From Candidatus Rhodoferax randersensis (lineage in GTDB: Bacteria; Pseudomonadota; Gammaproteobacteria; Burkholderiales; Burkholderiaceae_C), in assembly GCA_016718155.1 (NCBI GenBank), contig JADKEH010000009.1, positions 1 to 64,000 on the forward strand: a DNA stretch of 64,000 nucleotides, in the 5' to 3' direction. Position 1 is the first letter of the stretch; the number at the start of each line of letters is the position of its first letter. Both the position numbers and the translations under genes were made by a program. The notes under the pieces are model-generated. The model ran no database searches and was not told the origin of the DNA. It saw only the letters and a list, made by a program, of their open reading frames with translations. This document shows positions 34,447-42,887 of this stretch, piece after piece.

Positions 34447-34523
34447 GGTGGCTGTAGCTCAGTTGGTAGAGTCCAGGATTGTGATTCCTGTTGTCGTGGG
34501 TTCGAGCCCCATCAGCCACCCCA
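34447..34523 (+). tRNA. tRNA-His (anticodon GUG)
   Basis: The sequence starts GGTGGCTG, whose first G is the extra 5' G of histidine tRNAs opposite discriminator C, and ends CAGCCACCCCA. The anticodon stem CAGGA/TCCTG encloses TTGTGAT (anticodon GTG). The T-loop GGGTTCGAGCCC and encoded CCA are present. Confidence 0.97.
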
Positions 34524-34534
34524 ATTGATATATG

Positions 34535-34570
34535 AAAAGCCTGCTATCCAATCGGTAGCAGGCTTTTCTC
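34535..34570 (+). terminator. Terminator after tRNA-His
   Basis: AAAAGCCTGCTA pairs perfectly with TAGCAGGCTTTT (12 bp, 9-base loop); the T run is formed by the stem itself plus CTC. Confidence 0.85.
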
Positions 34571-34752
34571 TTTGGCGCTCGATGTAAGGGCGGATGTTAG
34601 ACGGTTTCCAACTTTCGATCACTTCCTGCAGGTGCATTTGTCTGGTTCATGGTGCAGGTTCATCATTAACTCAGACTGCACGCCCATTCCAACGGACTGC
34701 TGAGGTGTGTTCTCAATCGCACCCCACACGCTGGCGAATCGTTGCTTGTCGG

Positions 34753-35031
34753 TCACGCGTGCGCCCTGAGAACCTCATTGATCCGGGTTTGCCAGCCATC
34801 GCCGGATGCCTTGAATTTTTCCACAATGTCAGTATCAATGCGCAGGGTGATTTGTGTCTTGGTGCCGCTGCCCAACGGTCGCCCAGGGCGGCGCATCAAG
34901 GCGAATTCAGCATCGCTGACTTCTCGTGCGTCGGGGTCAGCCGCAATACCAGCGCGGATGCGTGCATCCTCTTCATCCGTCGGCAGCCTCAAAACCCGAC
35001 CGGAAAGTGTTTTAACTGTAGTTGGCTGCAT
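34753..35031 (-). CDS. brnA: BrnA-type antitoxin
   Basis: A 92-residue DNA-binding antitoxin. LRLPTDEEDARIRAGIAADP, a Glu/Asp-rich toxin-binding part, is followed by the ribbon-helix-helix domain TQITLRIDTDIVEKFKASGD and GWQTRINEVLRA, typical of BrnA. It would bind and neutralise BrnT and repress the operon. The ATG at 35031 has AGGTG upstream and overlaps the toxin stop by 20 bases, the usual toxin-first order of this system. Confidence 0.9.
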   Translation of the reverse strand: MQPTTVKTLSGRVLRLPTDEEDARIRAGIAADPDAREVSDAEFALMRRPGRPLGSGTKTQITLRIDTDIVEKFKASGDGWQTRINEVLRAHA

Positions 35032-35224
35032 AACGTTTCACCTCGTATTTTTCGGCTACGCGCAAGCTGATGATGCGAATCAAGTCGGCCTCGCGCTCTA
35101 CAAACACCACACAGTACAGCGTGTCACCCATGGGCGCAAAGCCCACCATGCGCTGCTCGTAATAGTCATGCAGGGTGTCGTCTGCATGGCTTATCAGCAA
35201 ATCCCACTCCAACTCGGCCGCCAT
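35012..35224 (-). CDS. brnT: BrnT-type ribonuclease toxin, start codon doubtful
   Basis: BrnT is a RelE-fold RNase. The frame from ATG 35224 gives 70 residues (AAELEWDLLISHADDTLHDY, then GDTLYCVVFVEREADLIRII). Coding clearly continues upstream in frame (IEFDPAKDVLNIKNHGLSLA) up to 35290, where homologues would start with Met-Gln-Ile-Glu, but the codon here is ACG. No ATG, GTG or TTG exists in that stretch. The toxin is therefore either truncated at its N-terminus, translated from a rare start, or inactive. It is directly upstream of brnA. Confidence 0.8.
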   Translation of the reverse strand: MAAELEWDLLISHADDTLHDYYEQRMVGFAPMGDTLYCVVFVEREADLIRIISLRVAEKYEVKRYAANYS

Positions 35225-35290
35225 AGCCAGTGACAGGCCGTGGTTTTTGATGTTCAGAACATCTTTGGCCGGGTCGAACTCAATTTGCGT

Positions 35291-35783
35291 GTTGATTATT
35301 GTAGTTACGTATATCCGAATTGCAAGTTATCCCGCCACCACGCCGACCGGCACTTCCAGCCATTCGGTCACGCTCTTAAATGACCGGTGCAGCACGTTCA
35401 AAGTCAGCCCTTCCAGGCCAGCGGTGTATGCGCCGACGCGATTTGGACCCACGTGCCGACTTTTGACTGATCCACCATGACGCAGCACCATCCTGCACCC
35501 AGCAACGATTTCACGGATCCCTGGCCGCGTCACGCAGAATTGACAGCCTGGGTCAGTTTGACGTAGGCACCAACACGCACACTTCGGCGGGTTCGCCGAA
35601 CTCCGACAGGGGCTGCCGCACTGGCTATGCTTGTTGGTGGTGCCAAGCTGGACGTCAGGAAAGGGGCTTTCCCCCATTTTTTGATGTCAATCAAACATTC
35701 GCTTGCGGTGTAGGTGTGGCAGTCCCGTGTGCATCGCATACAGTCTGTCTGTATCACATATCCCTTAGAAGCAAGAGACACCC
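35291..35783. other. Gap between brnT and icd
   Basis: About 490 bases without a gene I can name. A minus-strand open frame at 35327-35677 ends in protein-like sequence (EGLTLNVLHRSFKSVTEWLE) but its start is unconvincing; it may be a gene remnant. A small hairpin TTCGGCG-GGTT-CGCCGAA lies at 35583-35600. The icd promoter should be in the last 100 bases. Confidence 0.4.
35738..35754 (+). promoter_or_regulatory. Inverted repeat upstream of icd
   Basis: ATACAG-TCTGT-CTGTAT is a 6-bp inverted repeat ending 29 bases before the icd start codon. It could be an operator; no regulator is identified. Confidence 0.3.
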
Positions 35784-38021
35784 ATGACTACCGAACCCTC
35801 CAAAATCATTTACACGCTGACTGATGAAGCCCCGATGCTGGCCACGGCTGCGTTCCTGCCCATCATCCGCACGTTTGCGGCGCCGGCCGGCATCGAAGTG
35901 GCCGAGTCCGACATCTCGGTGGCAGCCCGCGTGCTGGGCACTTTCCCGGAATGCCTGTCCGAGGCACAGCGTGTGCCAGACAATCTGGCCGAGCTGGGCA
36001 AGTTGACGCATCTGCCTCAAACCAACATCATCAAGCTGCCCAACATCAGCGCCTCCGTGGGCCAGTTGATGCTGTGTATCAAGGAACTGCAGTCCAAGGG
36101 CTACGCCATCCCCGACTACCCCGAGGCCCCCAAGACCGACGAAGAGAAGGCCATTCGCGCCCGCTACGCCCGGTGCATTGGCAGCGCCGTCAATCCGGTA
36201 CTGCGCGAAGGCAACTCCGACCGCCGTGCCCCGCGCGCCGTCAAGGAGTACGCGCGCAAGAACCCGCACAGCATGGCCGAGTGGAGCCAGGCGTCGCGCT
36301 CGCACGTCTCGCACATGCACCACGGCGACTTCTACCACGGTGAAAAGTCCATGACCCTGGACCGCGCCCGTGACGTGAAGATGGAGCTCATCACCAAGAG
36401 CGGCAAGACCATCGTGCTCAAACCGCTGACCAAGCTGCTGGACCGCGAGGTCATCGACAGCATGTTCATGAGCAAGAAGGCGCTGTGCGACTTCTACGAG
36501 CGGGAGATCGAAGATGCGCGCAAGACCGGCGTGATGTTCTCGCTGCACGTCAAGGCCACCATGATGAAGGTGTCCCACCCCATCGTGTTCGGCCACTGCG
36601 TCAAGATCTTTTACAAGGATGCGTTCGAGAAGCACGCCAAGCTGTTTGACGAGATTGGTGTGAACGTCAACAACGGCATGGCCAATTTGTACGACAAGAT
36701 CGCCACGTTGCCGCAAAGCAAGCAGGACGAAATCAAGCGCGACCTGCACGCCTGCCACGAACACCGCCCCGAGCTGGCGATGGTGGATTCGGCCAAGGGC
36801 ATCACCAACTTCCATTCGCCCAACGACATCATCGTCGATGCGTCCATGCCCGCCATGATCCGCAACGGCGGCAAGATGTGGGATGCCAATGGCCGCCTGA
36901 AGGATGTCAAGGCCGTGATGCCTGAGTCAACCTTTGCCCGCATCTACCAGGAAATCATCAACTTCTGCAAATGGCATGGCGCCTTCGATCCCAAGACCAT
37001 GGGTACCGTGCCCAACGTGGGTCTGATGGCCCAGCAGGCCGAGGAATACGGCTCGCACGACAAGACGTTTGAGATTTCTGAGGACGGCGTGGCCAACATC
37101 ACCGACATCGCCACTGGCGAAGTGCTGCTGAGCCAGAATGTGGAAGAGGGCGATATCTGGCGCATGTGCCAGTGCAAGGACGCGGCGATTCGCGACTGGG
37201 TCAAACTGGCGGTGACGCGCGGCCGCAACTCCGGCATGCCGGTGGTGTTCTGGCTCGATGCTTACCGCCCGCACGAAGCACAGTTGATCACCAAGGTCAA
37301 GATGTACCTGCACGAGCACAACACTGCGGGGCTGGACATCCAGATCATGAGCCAGGTGCGGGCCATGCGCTATTCGCTGGAACGCGTGGTGCGCGGTCTC
37401 GACACCATCAGTGCCACGGGCAACATCCTGCGCGACTACCTGACCGACCTGTTCCCCATCATGGAGCTGGGAACCAGCGCCAAGATGCTGTCCATCGTGC
37501 CGCTGATGGCCGGTGGCGGCATGTACGAAACCGGTGCCGGTGGCTCTGCGCCCAAGCATGTGCAGCAGCTGGTCGAAGAAAACCACCTGCGCTGGGATTC
37601 ACTGGGTGAATTCCTGGCGCTGGCCGTCTCACTCGAAGACCTGGGGATCAAGACCGGCAACAACAAGGCCAAGATCCTGGGCAAGACACTGGACGCCGCC
37701 ACCGGCAAGCTGCTGGATAACAACAAGAACCCGTCTCCCAAGACCGGCCAGTTGGACAACCGCGGCAGCCAGTTCTACTTAGGCCTTTACTGGGCCCAGG
37801 AGCTGGCCGCGCAGACCGAGGACGCGGCGCTGCAGGCCCACTTTGCGCCACTGGCCAAAGAACTGGCGGACAACGAGCAGAAGATCACCGAAGAGCTCAA
37901 GGCAGTGCAGGGCAAGCCGGCTGACATTGGTGGCTACTACCTGGTCGACCCGCAAAAACTAAGCGCCGTCATGCGCCCCAGCGTGACCTTCAACGCGGTG
38001 TTGGCAAAGGCGGCTGCATAG
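35784..38021 (+). CDS. icd: Isocitrate dehydrogenase (NADP), monomeric type
   Basis: A 745-residue single-chain enzyme that oxidises isocitrate to 2-oxoglutarate in the citric acid cycle. It is not homologous in length to the 415-residue dimeric form. The start MTTEPSKIIYTLTDEAPMLA and segments such as LPQTNIIKLPNISASVGQLM, GNSDRRAPRAVKEYARKNPH, and NRGSQFYLGLYWAQELAAQ are characteristic of the family. Length is normal (about 740). It stands alone with its own upstream region; a short inverted repeat precedes it. No second icd is seen in the window. Confidence 0.96.
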   Translation: MTTEPSKIIYTLTDEAPMLATAAFLPIIRTFAAPAGIEVAESDISVAARVLGTFPECLSEAQRVPDNLAELGKLTHLPQTNIIKLPNISASVGQLMLCIKELQSKGYAIPDYPEAPKTDEEKAIRARYARCIGSAVNPVLREGNSDRRAPRAVKEYARKNPHSMAEWSQASRSHVSHMHHGDFYHGEKSMTLDRARDVKMELITKSGKTIVLKPLTKLLDREVIDSMFMSKKALCDFYEREIEDARKTGVMFSLHVKATMMKVSHPIVFGHCVKIFYKDAFEKHAKLFDEIGVNVNNGMANLYDKIATLPQSKQDEIKRDLHACHEHRPELAMVDSAKGITNFHSPNDIIVDASMPAMIRNGGKMWDANGRLKDVKAVMPESTFARIYQEIINFCKWHGAFDPKTMGTVPNVGLMAQQAEEYGSHDKTFEISEDGVANITDIATGEVLLSQNVEEGDIWRMCQCKDAAIRDWVKLAVTRGRNSGMPVVFWLDAYRPHEAQLITKVKMYLHEHNTAGLDIQIMSQVRAMRYSLERVVRGLDTISATGNILRDYLTDLFPIMELGTSAKMLSIVPLMAGGGMYETGAGGSAPKHVQQLVEENHLRWDSLGEFLALAVSLEDLGIKTGNNKAKILGKTLDAATGKLLDNNKNPSPKTGQLDNRGSQFYLGLYWAQELAAQTEDAALQAHFAPLAKELADNEQKITEELKAVQGKPADIGGYYLVDPQKLSAVMRPSVTFNAVLAKAAA

Positions 38022-38125
38022 GCGTTAAGGAGACTGACCCAAACCGCGGGTGCGGGCGCCAATGTGAGGCGACGCACGTCCCGACCTTTGGCGGACCCGC
38101 CATGACGCAGCGCTGGCAGCCTGGG

Positions 38126-39100
38126 TTAGTTAACCATCACCAGCTTGCCCTTGACGCTGCGCGAACCCATGTACTCGAGCGCCGCCTTGAGCTCGCTCAT
38201 GGGCCGCGTGCTGTCAATCACCGGCTTGATCTTGCCCTGGCCGTACCACTGCGCGAGTTCCATCATCATGGCGGCGTTGGCTTTGGGCTCGTACTTCGCG
38301 AAGTCGCCCCAGTAGACGCCGACGATGGAGGCGCCCTTGAGCAGCGGCAGGTTCCAGGGCAGGGCGGGGATCGGGCCTGCGGCGAAGCCAATTACCAGAT
38401 AGCGGCCGCGCCGAGCGATGGAGCGCAGCGCGGGTTCGGCCAGATCACCACCGACCGGGTCATAGATCACGTCCGGTCCCTTGCCATCGGTGAGGGTCTT
38501 GAGCGTCGCGCGCAGGTCCTGCGTGCTGTAGTTAATGGTCGCGTCGGCACCAATGCGGGTGCACAGCGCGCATTTGTCATCGCTGGAGGCGGCGGCAATG
38601 ACCTTCGCGCCCATGGCCTTGGCGATCTGAATGGCCGCCGTGCCCACGCCGCCTGCCGCACCCAGTACCAGCACGGTTTCACCGGCCTTGAGCTGCCCCC
38701 GGTCCACCAGTGCATGGTGCCCCGTGGCATAGGTCATGATGAAGGCCGCCGCATCGACAAACGGGAAGCCCGCCGGCAAGGGCATGCACAGCGCCGCCGG
38801 CGCCAGCGTATGGGTGCCAAAGCCACCCGTGCCGGACAGGCAGGCTACCGGTTGACCGACCTTCAGGTGCGTCACGCCTTCGCCCACTGCCTCGATCACG
38901 CCGGCATACTCGGCACCGGGCACAAAGGGCAGCGGTGGCTTGGTCTGGTACTTGTTTTGAACAATCAGCAGGTCGGGAAAGTTCAGGCTCGCAGCCTTGA
39001 TGGCAATCAGCACCTCGCCAGCCTTCGGCACGGGGGTGGGCAGTTCCTTCCAGGTCAGAGCCTCAACTCCGGTCGGGTTTTCACAAAGCCAGGCATGCAT
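38126..39100 (-). CDS. Zinc-type MDR oxidoreductase (NADPH:quinone reductase-like)
   Basis: A 324-residue medium-chain dehydrogenase of the quinone oxidoreductase class. The N-terminal GroES-like domain (AASLNFPDLLIVQNKYQTKP; FVPGAEYAGVIEAVGEGVTH) lacks the zinc-ligand cysteines of alcohol dehydrogenases. The Rossmann motif is VLVLGAAGGVGTAAIQIAKA. It should use NADPH; the substrate is unknown. The ATG at 39100 has GGAGG seven bases upstream; the longer frame reaches the surE promoter. It is divergent from surE with 110 bases between. Confidence 0.9.
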   Translation of the reverse strand: MHAWLCENPTGVEALTWKELPTPVPKAGEVLIAIKAASLNFPDLLIVQNKYQTKPPLPFVPGAEYAGVIEAVGEGVTHLKVGQPVACLSGTGGFGTHTLAPAALCMPLPAGFPFVDAAAFIMTYATGHHALVDRGQLKAGETVLVLGAAGGVGTAAIQIAKAMGAKVIAAASSDDKCALCTRIGADATINYSTQDLRATLKTLTDGKGPDVIYDPVGGDLAEPALRSIARRGRYLVIGFAAGPIPALPWNLPLLKGASIVGVYWGDFAKYEPKANAAMMMELAQWYGQGKIKPVIDSTRPMSELKAALEYMGSRSVKGKLVMVN

Positions 39101-39210
39101 CAGGAATCCTCCAGTTAAGAGCGCCCAATATATCGGCATCGGGGCATTGCCAATGTCCCACGCGTGACCGGGAGCGGTCCCCCTACAATCGCCTGGAACG
39201 CGACGCACCC

Positions 39211-39993
39211 ATGAAAATTCTCATTTCCAACGACGATGGTTACCAAGCGCCCGGCATTGTGGCTCTGTTTGAGGCGCTCAAGGAACTCGGCGATGTCGAA
39301 GTCGTCGCGCCCGAACAGAACAACAGCGCCAAGTCCAATGCGCTGACGCTGCATTCGCCGCTTTACGTCACGCGGGCTGCGAATGGTTTTCGTTATGTCA
39401 ACGGCACGCCGGCCGACTGCGTGCACATCGCGCTGACCGGGCTGTTGGGTTACCGTCCCGATCTGGTGGTCTCGGGCATCAACAATGGCGCCAATATGGG
39501 AGACGACACGATCTACTCCGGCACCGTCGGCGCGGCCATGGAAGGCTACCTTTTTGGTGTACCGGCGATTGCGTTTTCCCAGGTCGAACAAGGCTGGGAG
39601 CACTTGCAGGCTGCTGCGCGCAAGGCAAGGGACCTGGTGGCGCAGATGTCGCAGCTGCAGGTCATCGGACACAGCCCCTGGCTGCTCAATGTCAACATTC
39701 CAAATTTGCCCTATGAGCGCATCGGGCGCATGAAGCTGTGCCGCCTGGGACGACGCCATTCGGCCGAGGCGGTGATCACCCAAACCAGCCCGCGCGGCGA
39801 AACCATGTACTGGATCGGCGCGGCAGGCGCCATCAAGGACGATGCCGAAGGGACCGATTTTCATGCCACGCTGCAGGGGCATATGTCGATGACGCCACTC
39901 AAGGTGGATCTCACGGATCACGATCACCTTGGCTATTGGGCGCAAACGGCAGCGCGCATGGCCGGCGTGTCGCTGCCGGTGGTGGATGTCTGA
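39211..39993 (+). CDS. surE: 5'/3'-nucleotidase and exopolyphosphatase SurE
   Basis: A 260-residue stationary-phase survival phosphatase acting on nucleoside monophosphates. MKILISNDDGYQAPGI carries the metal-binding Asp pair. VVAPEQNNSAKSNALTLHSP, YVNGTPADCVHIAL and VVSGINNGANMGDDTIYSGT complete the active site. It is the first gene of the conserved surE-pcm-nlpD-rpoS cluster. The ATG at 39211 follows directly on the divergent promoter region. Confidence 0.96.
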   Translation: MKILISNDDGYQAPGIVALFEALKELGDVEVVAPEQNNSAKSNALTLHSPLYVTRAANGFRYVNGTPADCVHIALTGLLGYRPDLVVSGINNGANMGDDTIYSGTVGAAMEGYLFGVPAIAFSQVEQGWEHLQAAARKARDLVAQMSQLQVIGHSPWLLNVNIPNLPYERIGRMKLCRLGRRHSAEAVITQTSPRGETMYWIGAAGAIKDDAEGTDFHATLQGHMSMTPLKVDLTDHDHLGYWAQTAARMAGVSLPVVDV

Positions 39994-40000
39994 GGCCCGC

Positions 40001-40801
40001 ATGAAGCAGCGCCCGCTGTTCCCGGCGCGCTTGGATCTGTCCTCCGGGCGGCCCACCCCGGTGCGAGCGGCGAGCCAGCCTGCGCCACCAATGCATAGTG
40101 CCCGCGCACCGGCCACCGCGCTGTCGCCCAGGCTGGCGCATGGTCATGGGCCGGATTCGACAGCGGTGCGCCGCAGCATGGTGCTCAGGCTGCAACAGCA
40201 GGGCGTCAACGATGCGCAGGTCTTGTCGGCCATGCGCACGATCGAGCGGCACCGCTTTGTGGACAGCGCACTGGGCAACCAGGCCTATGAAGACACCAGC
40301 CTGCCGATCGGGCTGGGGCAAACCATTTCCAAGCCCAGCGTGGTGGCCCGCATGGCCGAGCTGCTGCGCAACGGTGCGCCGGGCAAGCTCGGGCGCGTGC
40401 TGGAGATCGGCACCGGTTGTGGCTACCAGGCGGCGGTGCTCAGTTTGCTGGCCGCCGAGGTCTACAGCATCGAACGCCTGCGCGGCCTGCACGACAAGGC
40501 CCGGGAGAACCTGCGGCATTTGCGTGTGCCTAATCTGCACCTGCTGTTTGGCGACGGCATGCTTGGCTATGCCAAAGGGGCACCGTATGCCGCCATCATC
40601 GCGGCGGCCGGGGGCGAAGCGATTCCGCAGGCCTGGATTGATCAGCTCGCAGTGGGGGGGCGTTTGGTCGCTCCGGTTTCGGCCGGCGCCGGCGGCATCG
40701 GGATGCAGGTCCTGATGGTCGTTGACAAAACGGCGCTTGGGGTGCGGCAGACCGTGCTTGAGGCAGTTCACTTTGTCCCCCTAAAATCGGGCATCGCATG
40801 A
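40001..40801 (+). CDS. pcm: Protein-L-isoaspartate O-methyltransferase
   Basis: A 266-residue repair enzyme that methylates isoaspartyl residues in damaged proteins. A basic, Pro-rich N-terminal extension of about 60 residues precedes the family core: TIERHRFVDSALGNQAYEDT, LPIGLGQTISKPSVVARMAE, and the SAM motif VLEIGTGCGYQAAVLSLL. I chose ATG 40001, with GAGG upstream, eight bases after surE; an in-frame ATG at 39986 overlaps surE. The stop overlaps an ATG of the next gene (ATGA). Confidence 0.94.
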   Translation: MKQRPLFPARLDLSSGRPTPVRAASQPAPPMHSARAPATALSPRLAHGHGPDSTAVRRSMVLRLQQQGVNDAQVLSAMRTIERHRFVDSALGNQAYEDTSLPIGLGQTISKPSVVARMAELLRNGAPGKLGRVLEIGTGCGYQAAVLSLLAAEVYSIERLRGLHDKARENLRHLRVPNLHLLFGDGMLGYAKGAPYAAIIAAAGGEAIPQAWIDQLAVGGRLVAPVSAGAGGIGMQVLMVVDKTALGVRQTVLEAVHFVPLKSGIA

Positions 40802-40812
40802 AGGAAAGCTAT

Positions 40813-41769
40813 ATGTCTGGTTCGTTCGGTCGTGGTGGTGTGCTGGTGTCAACGCTGCTTGGCGTCATGTTGAGCGCAGGGTGCAGTTTCCGTACCCTCA
40901 ATCAAGCCCCGGTGGAAGACCGCGGGTCGGCTCAGACGCGCGCGGTCAGTGTGATCACTCCCGGCGCGGGTGAGCCAGCAACGGGGGCGGTCAAGCCAGC
41001 TACCGTGTCGGACAACGCCGGCAAACCGGGCTACTACACGGTGCGCGCGGGTGACACGCTGATCCGAATTGGCCTGGACAGTGGCCAAAACTGGCGTGAC
41101 ATCGCGCGCTGGAACGGCATGGACAATCCCAATCAGCTTGAGGTCGGGCAAGTGCTGCGCGTGGCGCCACCGGTGGCGGCTGGCGCAGTCACCGCATCGG
41201 CGGCTGGGGGTGCCCGCTTTGTGCCGTCTTCGCCCGTGGCATCGGTGGTGGTGACGCCCGTGCCGGAGGCGCCAGTTGCCAAGCCAGTTGCCGTTGCGTC
41301 TGCGTCTGCATCGACCGCCGCGGCCCCTGCGTCGGCTGTGGCGACACCAGCGCCCGCCCCCGTTCCCCCCATTGCCGCGCCAGTCGCGGCGACCGGCGAG
41401 GACGAGCTAGCCTGGATCTGGCCGGCCAATGGCGCGGTGCTGGCCGGGTTTGATGAGCAGAAGAACAAGGGCCTGGACATCAGTGGTGCGGCGGGCGATG
41501 CCGTGGTGGCCGCCGCCGATGGTCGCGTGGTTTATGCCGGCGCTGGTCTGCGGGGTTATGGCAACCTGATCATCCTCAAGCACAACAACACCTACCTGAC
41601 GGCCTACGCGCACAACCAGACGCTGTTGGCCAAGGAGGATCAGACGGTTCGCAAGGGCCAGAAGATCGCCGAGATGGGCAACAGCGACGCGGATCGCGTC
41701 AAGCTGCACTTCGAGGTTCGGCGACAAGGCAAACCGGTCGATCCGGCCAAGTACCTGCCGGGCAGGTGA
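40813..41769 (+). CDS. nlpD: Murein hydrolase activator NlpD-like lipoprotein
   Basis: A 318-residue lipoprotein with signal peptide and lipobox LSAGC near residues 23-27. A LysM domain (about 70-115, YYTVRAGDTLIRIGLDSGQN) binds peptidoglycan. A long Ala/Pro/Val linker follows, then a C-terminal LytM/M23 domain (GLDISGAAGDAVVAAADGRV to VKLHFEVRRQGKPVDPAKYL). Two of the M23 zinc ligands are replaced: no His precedes GLDIS and only one His remains in LHFEV. It is therefore an amidase activator rather than a protease. ATG 40813 has AAGGAA at good distance; ATG 40798 overlaps pcm. rpoS follows 13 bases on. Confidence 0.93.
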   Translation: MSGSFGRGGVLVSTLLGVMLSAGCSFRTLNQAPVEDRGSAQTRAVSVITPGAGEPATGAVKPATVSDNAGKPGYYTVRAGDTLIRIGLDSGQNWRDIARWNGMDNPNQLEVGQVLRVAPPVAAGAVTASAAGGARFVPSSPVASVVVTPVPEAPVAKPVAVASASASTAAAPASAVATPAPAPVPPIAAPVAATGEDELAWIWPANGAVLAGFDEQKNKGLDISGAAGDAVVAAADGRVVYAGAGLRGYGNLIILKHNNTYLTAYAHNQTLLAKEDQTVRKGQKIAEMGNSDADRVKLHFEVRRQGKPVDPAKYLPGR

Positions 41770-41782
41770 TGATCGTGCTGCC

Positions 41783-42820
41783 ATGACCAGACGCTCCCCC
41801 AAACGGCCAGGCCTTCTCGATGGCCCGCAGCTTTCGGGGGGCACAGCGCACCGGTCGGCCCAGTCGGTCGACCCCATGCAGGACTTTGGTGATGAGACGC
41901 AGCCCAGCGGCGACCTGCCGGCCAATCAGGGGGTGTCCGAGGCGCTCGCCTTGTCCGAAGGTGCGCAGGAATCCGGTGACTCGCTGAGCCTGTACCTCAA
42001 GGGCGTGCGCCGCACGCAACTGTTCACGTCGGAACAAGAGTACGCCACTGCCATGCAGGCGCGCGCCGGGGACTTCGCCGCCCGCCAGAGCATGATCGAG
42101 CACAACTTGCGATTGGTGGTCAGCATTGCCAAGGGCTACATGGGCCGCGGCGTGCCGCTGTCGGACCTGATTGAAGAGGGCAATCTGGGGCTGATGCACG
42201 CGATTGACAAGTTCGACCCCGAGCGCGGTTTTCGTTTCTCCACTTACGCCACTTGGTGGATTCGCCAGTCGGTGGACCGCGCCCTGATGTACCAGGGCCG
42301 CGCCGTGCGCTTGCCGGTCAACGTGGTGCGCGAGTTGCAGCAGGTGTTGCGCGCCCGGCGGGCGCTGGAGAACGACGCGGCTTTTGTCGCGGCGCGCCCG
42401 GACGGCATCCGGGTGGAGGACATCGCGTCGCTGTTGGGGCGCGATCCCACCACCGTGGCGGACTTGCTGGCGATGGCGGAAATGCCGCGCTCTCTGGATG
42501 CCTCGCTGGACCGCGGCGGGGATGATCAGACCTTGGGTGACACGCTGGTCGACGAGCTGACCATGGATCCCGACAACGTGACGCAGGCGCACGAAGTCGA
42601 GCACCTGCTGGGCGAGTGGTTGGCGACCCTCTCCGGGCGGGAAAAGGAAGTGCTGCAAGGTCGTTTTGGCTTGTATGACAGCGAGCCCGAGACCCTGGAT
42701 GTGCTCAGCACCCGGCTGGGTCTGACCCGCGAACGGGTGCGCCAGGTGCAAAACGAAGCCTTGCTCAAACTCAAGCGGCATCTGACGCGCCGCGGCATCG
42801 GCAAAGAAGCCCTCTTCTGA
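41783..42820 (+). CDS. rpoS: RNA polymerase sigma factor RpoS
   Basis: The 345-residue stationary-phase sigma factor. After a non-conserved N-terminus of about 65 residues (including a region 1.1-like part), region 1.2 (DSLSLYLKGVRRTQLFTSEQ) and region 2 (NLRLVVSIAKGYMGRGVPLS; GLMHAIDKFDPERGFRFSTY; ATWWIRQSVDRAL) are intact. Region 3 and region 4 (LSGREKEVLQGRFGL; LTRERVRQVQNEALLKL) follow. Position after nlpD is classical; in relatives a promoter inside nlpD drives it, but I could not pick one out here. Confidence 0.96.
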   Translation: MTRRSPKRPGLLDGPQLSGGTAHRSAQSVDPMQDFGDETQPSGDLPANQGVSEALALSEGAQESGDSLSLYLKGVRRTQLFTSEQEYATAMQARAGDFAARQSMIEHNLRLVVSIAKGYMGRGVPLSDLIEEGNLGLMHAIDKFDPERGFRFSTYATWWIRQSVDRALMYQGRAVRLPVNVVRELQQVLRARRALENDAAFVAARPDGIRVEDIASLLGRDPTTVADLLAMAEMPRSLDASLDRGGDDQTLGDTLVDELTMDPDNVTQAHEVEHLLGEWLATLSGREKEVLQGRFGLYDSEPETLDVLSTRLGLTRERVRQVQNEALLKLKRHLTRRGIGKEALF

Positions 42821-42821
42821 G

Positions 42822-42866
42822 ACCTTGCGGGACAGACCGCAGCGAAGCGACGCTCTGTCCTCAACT
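42822..42866 (+). repeat. Dispersed hairpin repeat, copy 2
   Basis: ACCTTGCGGGACAGACCGCA, then CTCTGTCCTCAACT, with GGACAGA pairing with TCTGTCC. It matches the copy upstream of cysE at 15623-15672 except in the loop. It lies between the convergent rpoS and aidB and may act as a terminator for rpoS. Confidence 0.7.
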
Positions 42867-42887
42867 GATCAGGGGTATCTCCAGCGT

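Noticed and set aside
38022..38125. A repeat shared between both sides of icd (CCATGACGCAGC near 35476 and 38101)
   Set aside because: Only about 12 bases match and the surroundings differ; too weak to call a duplication.
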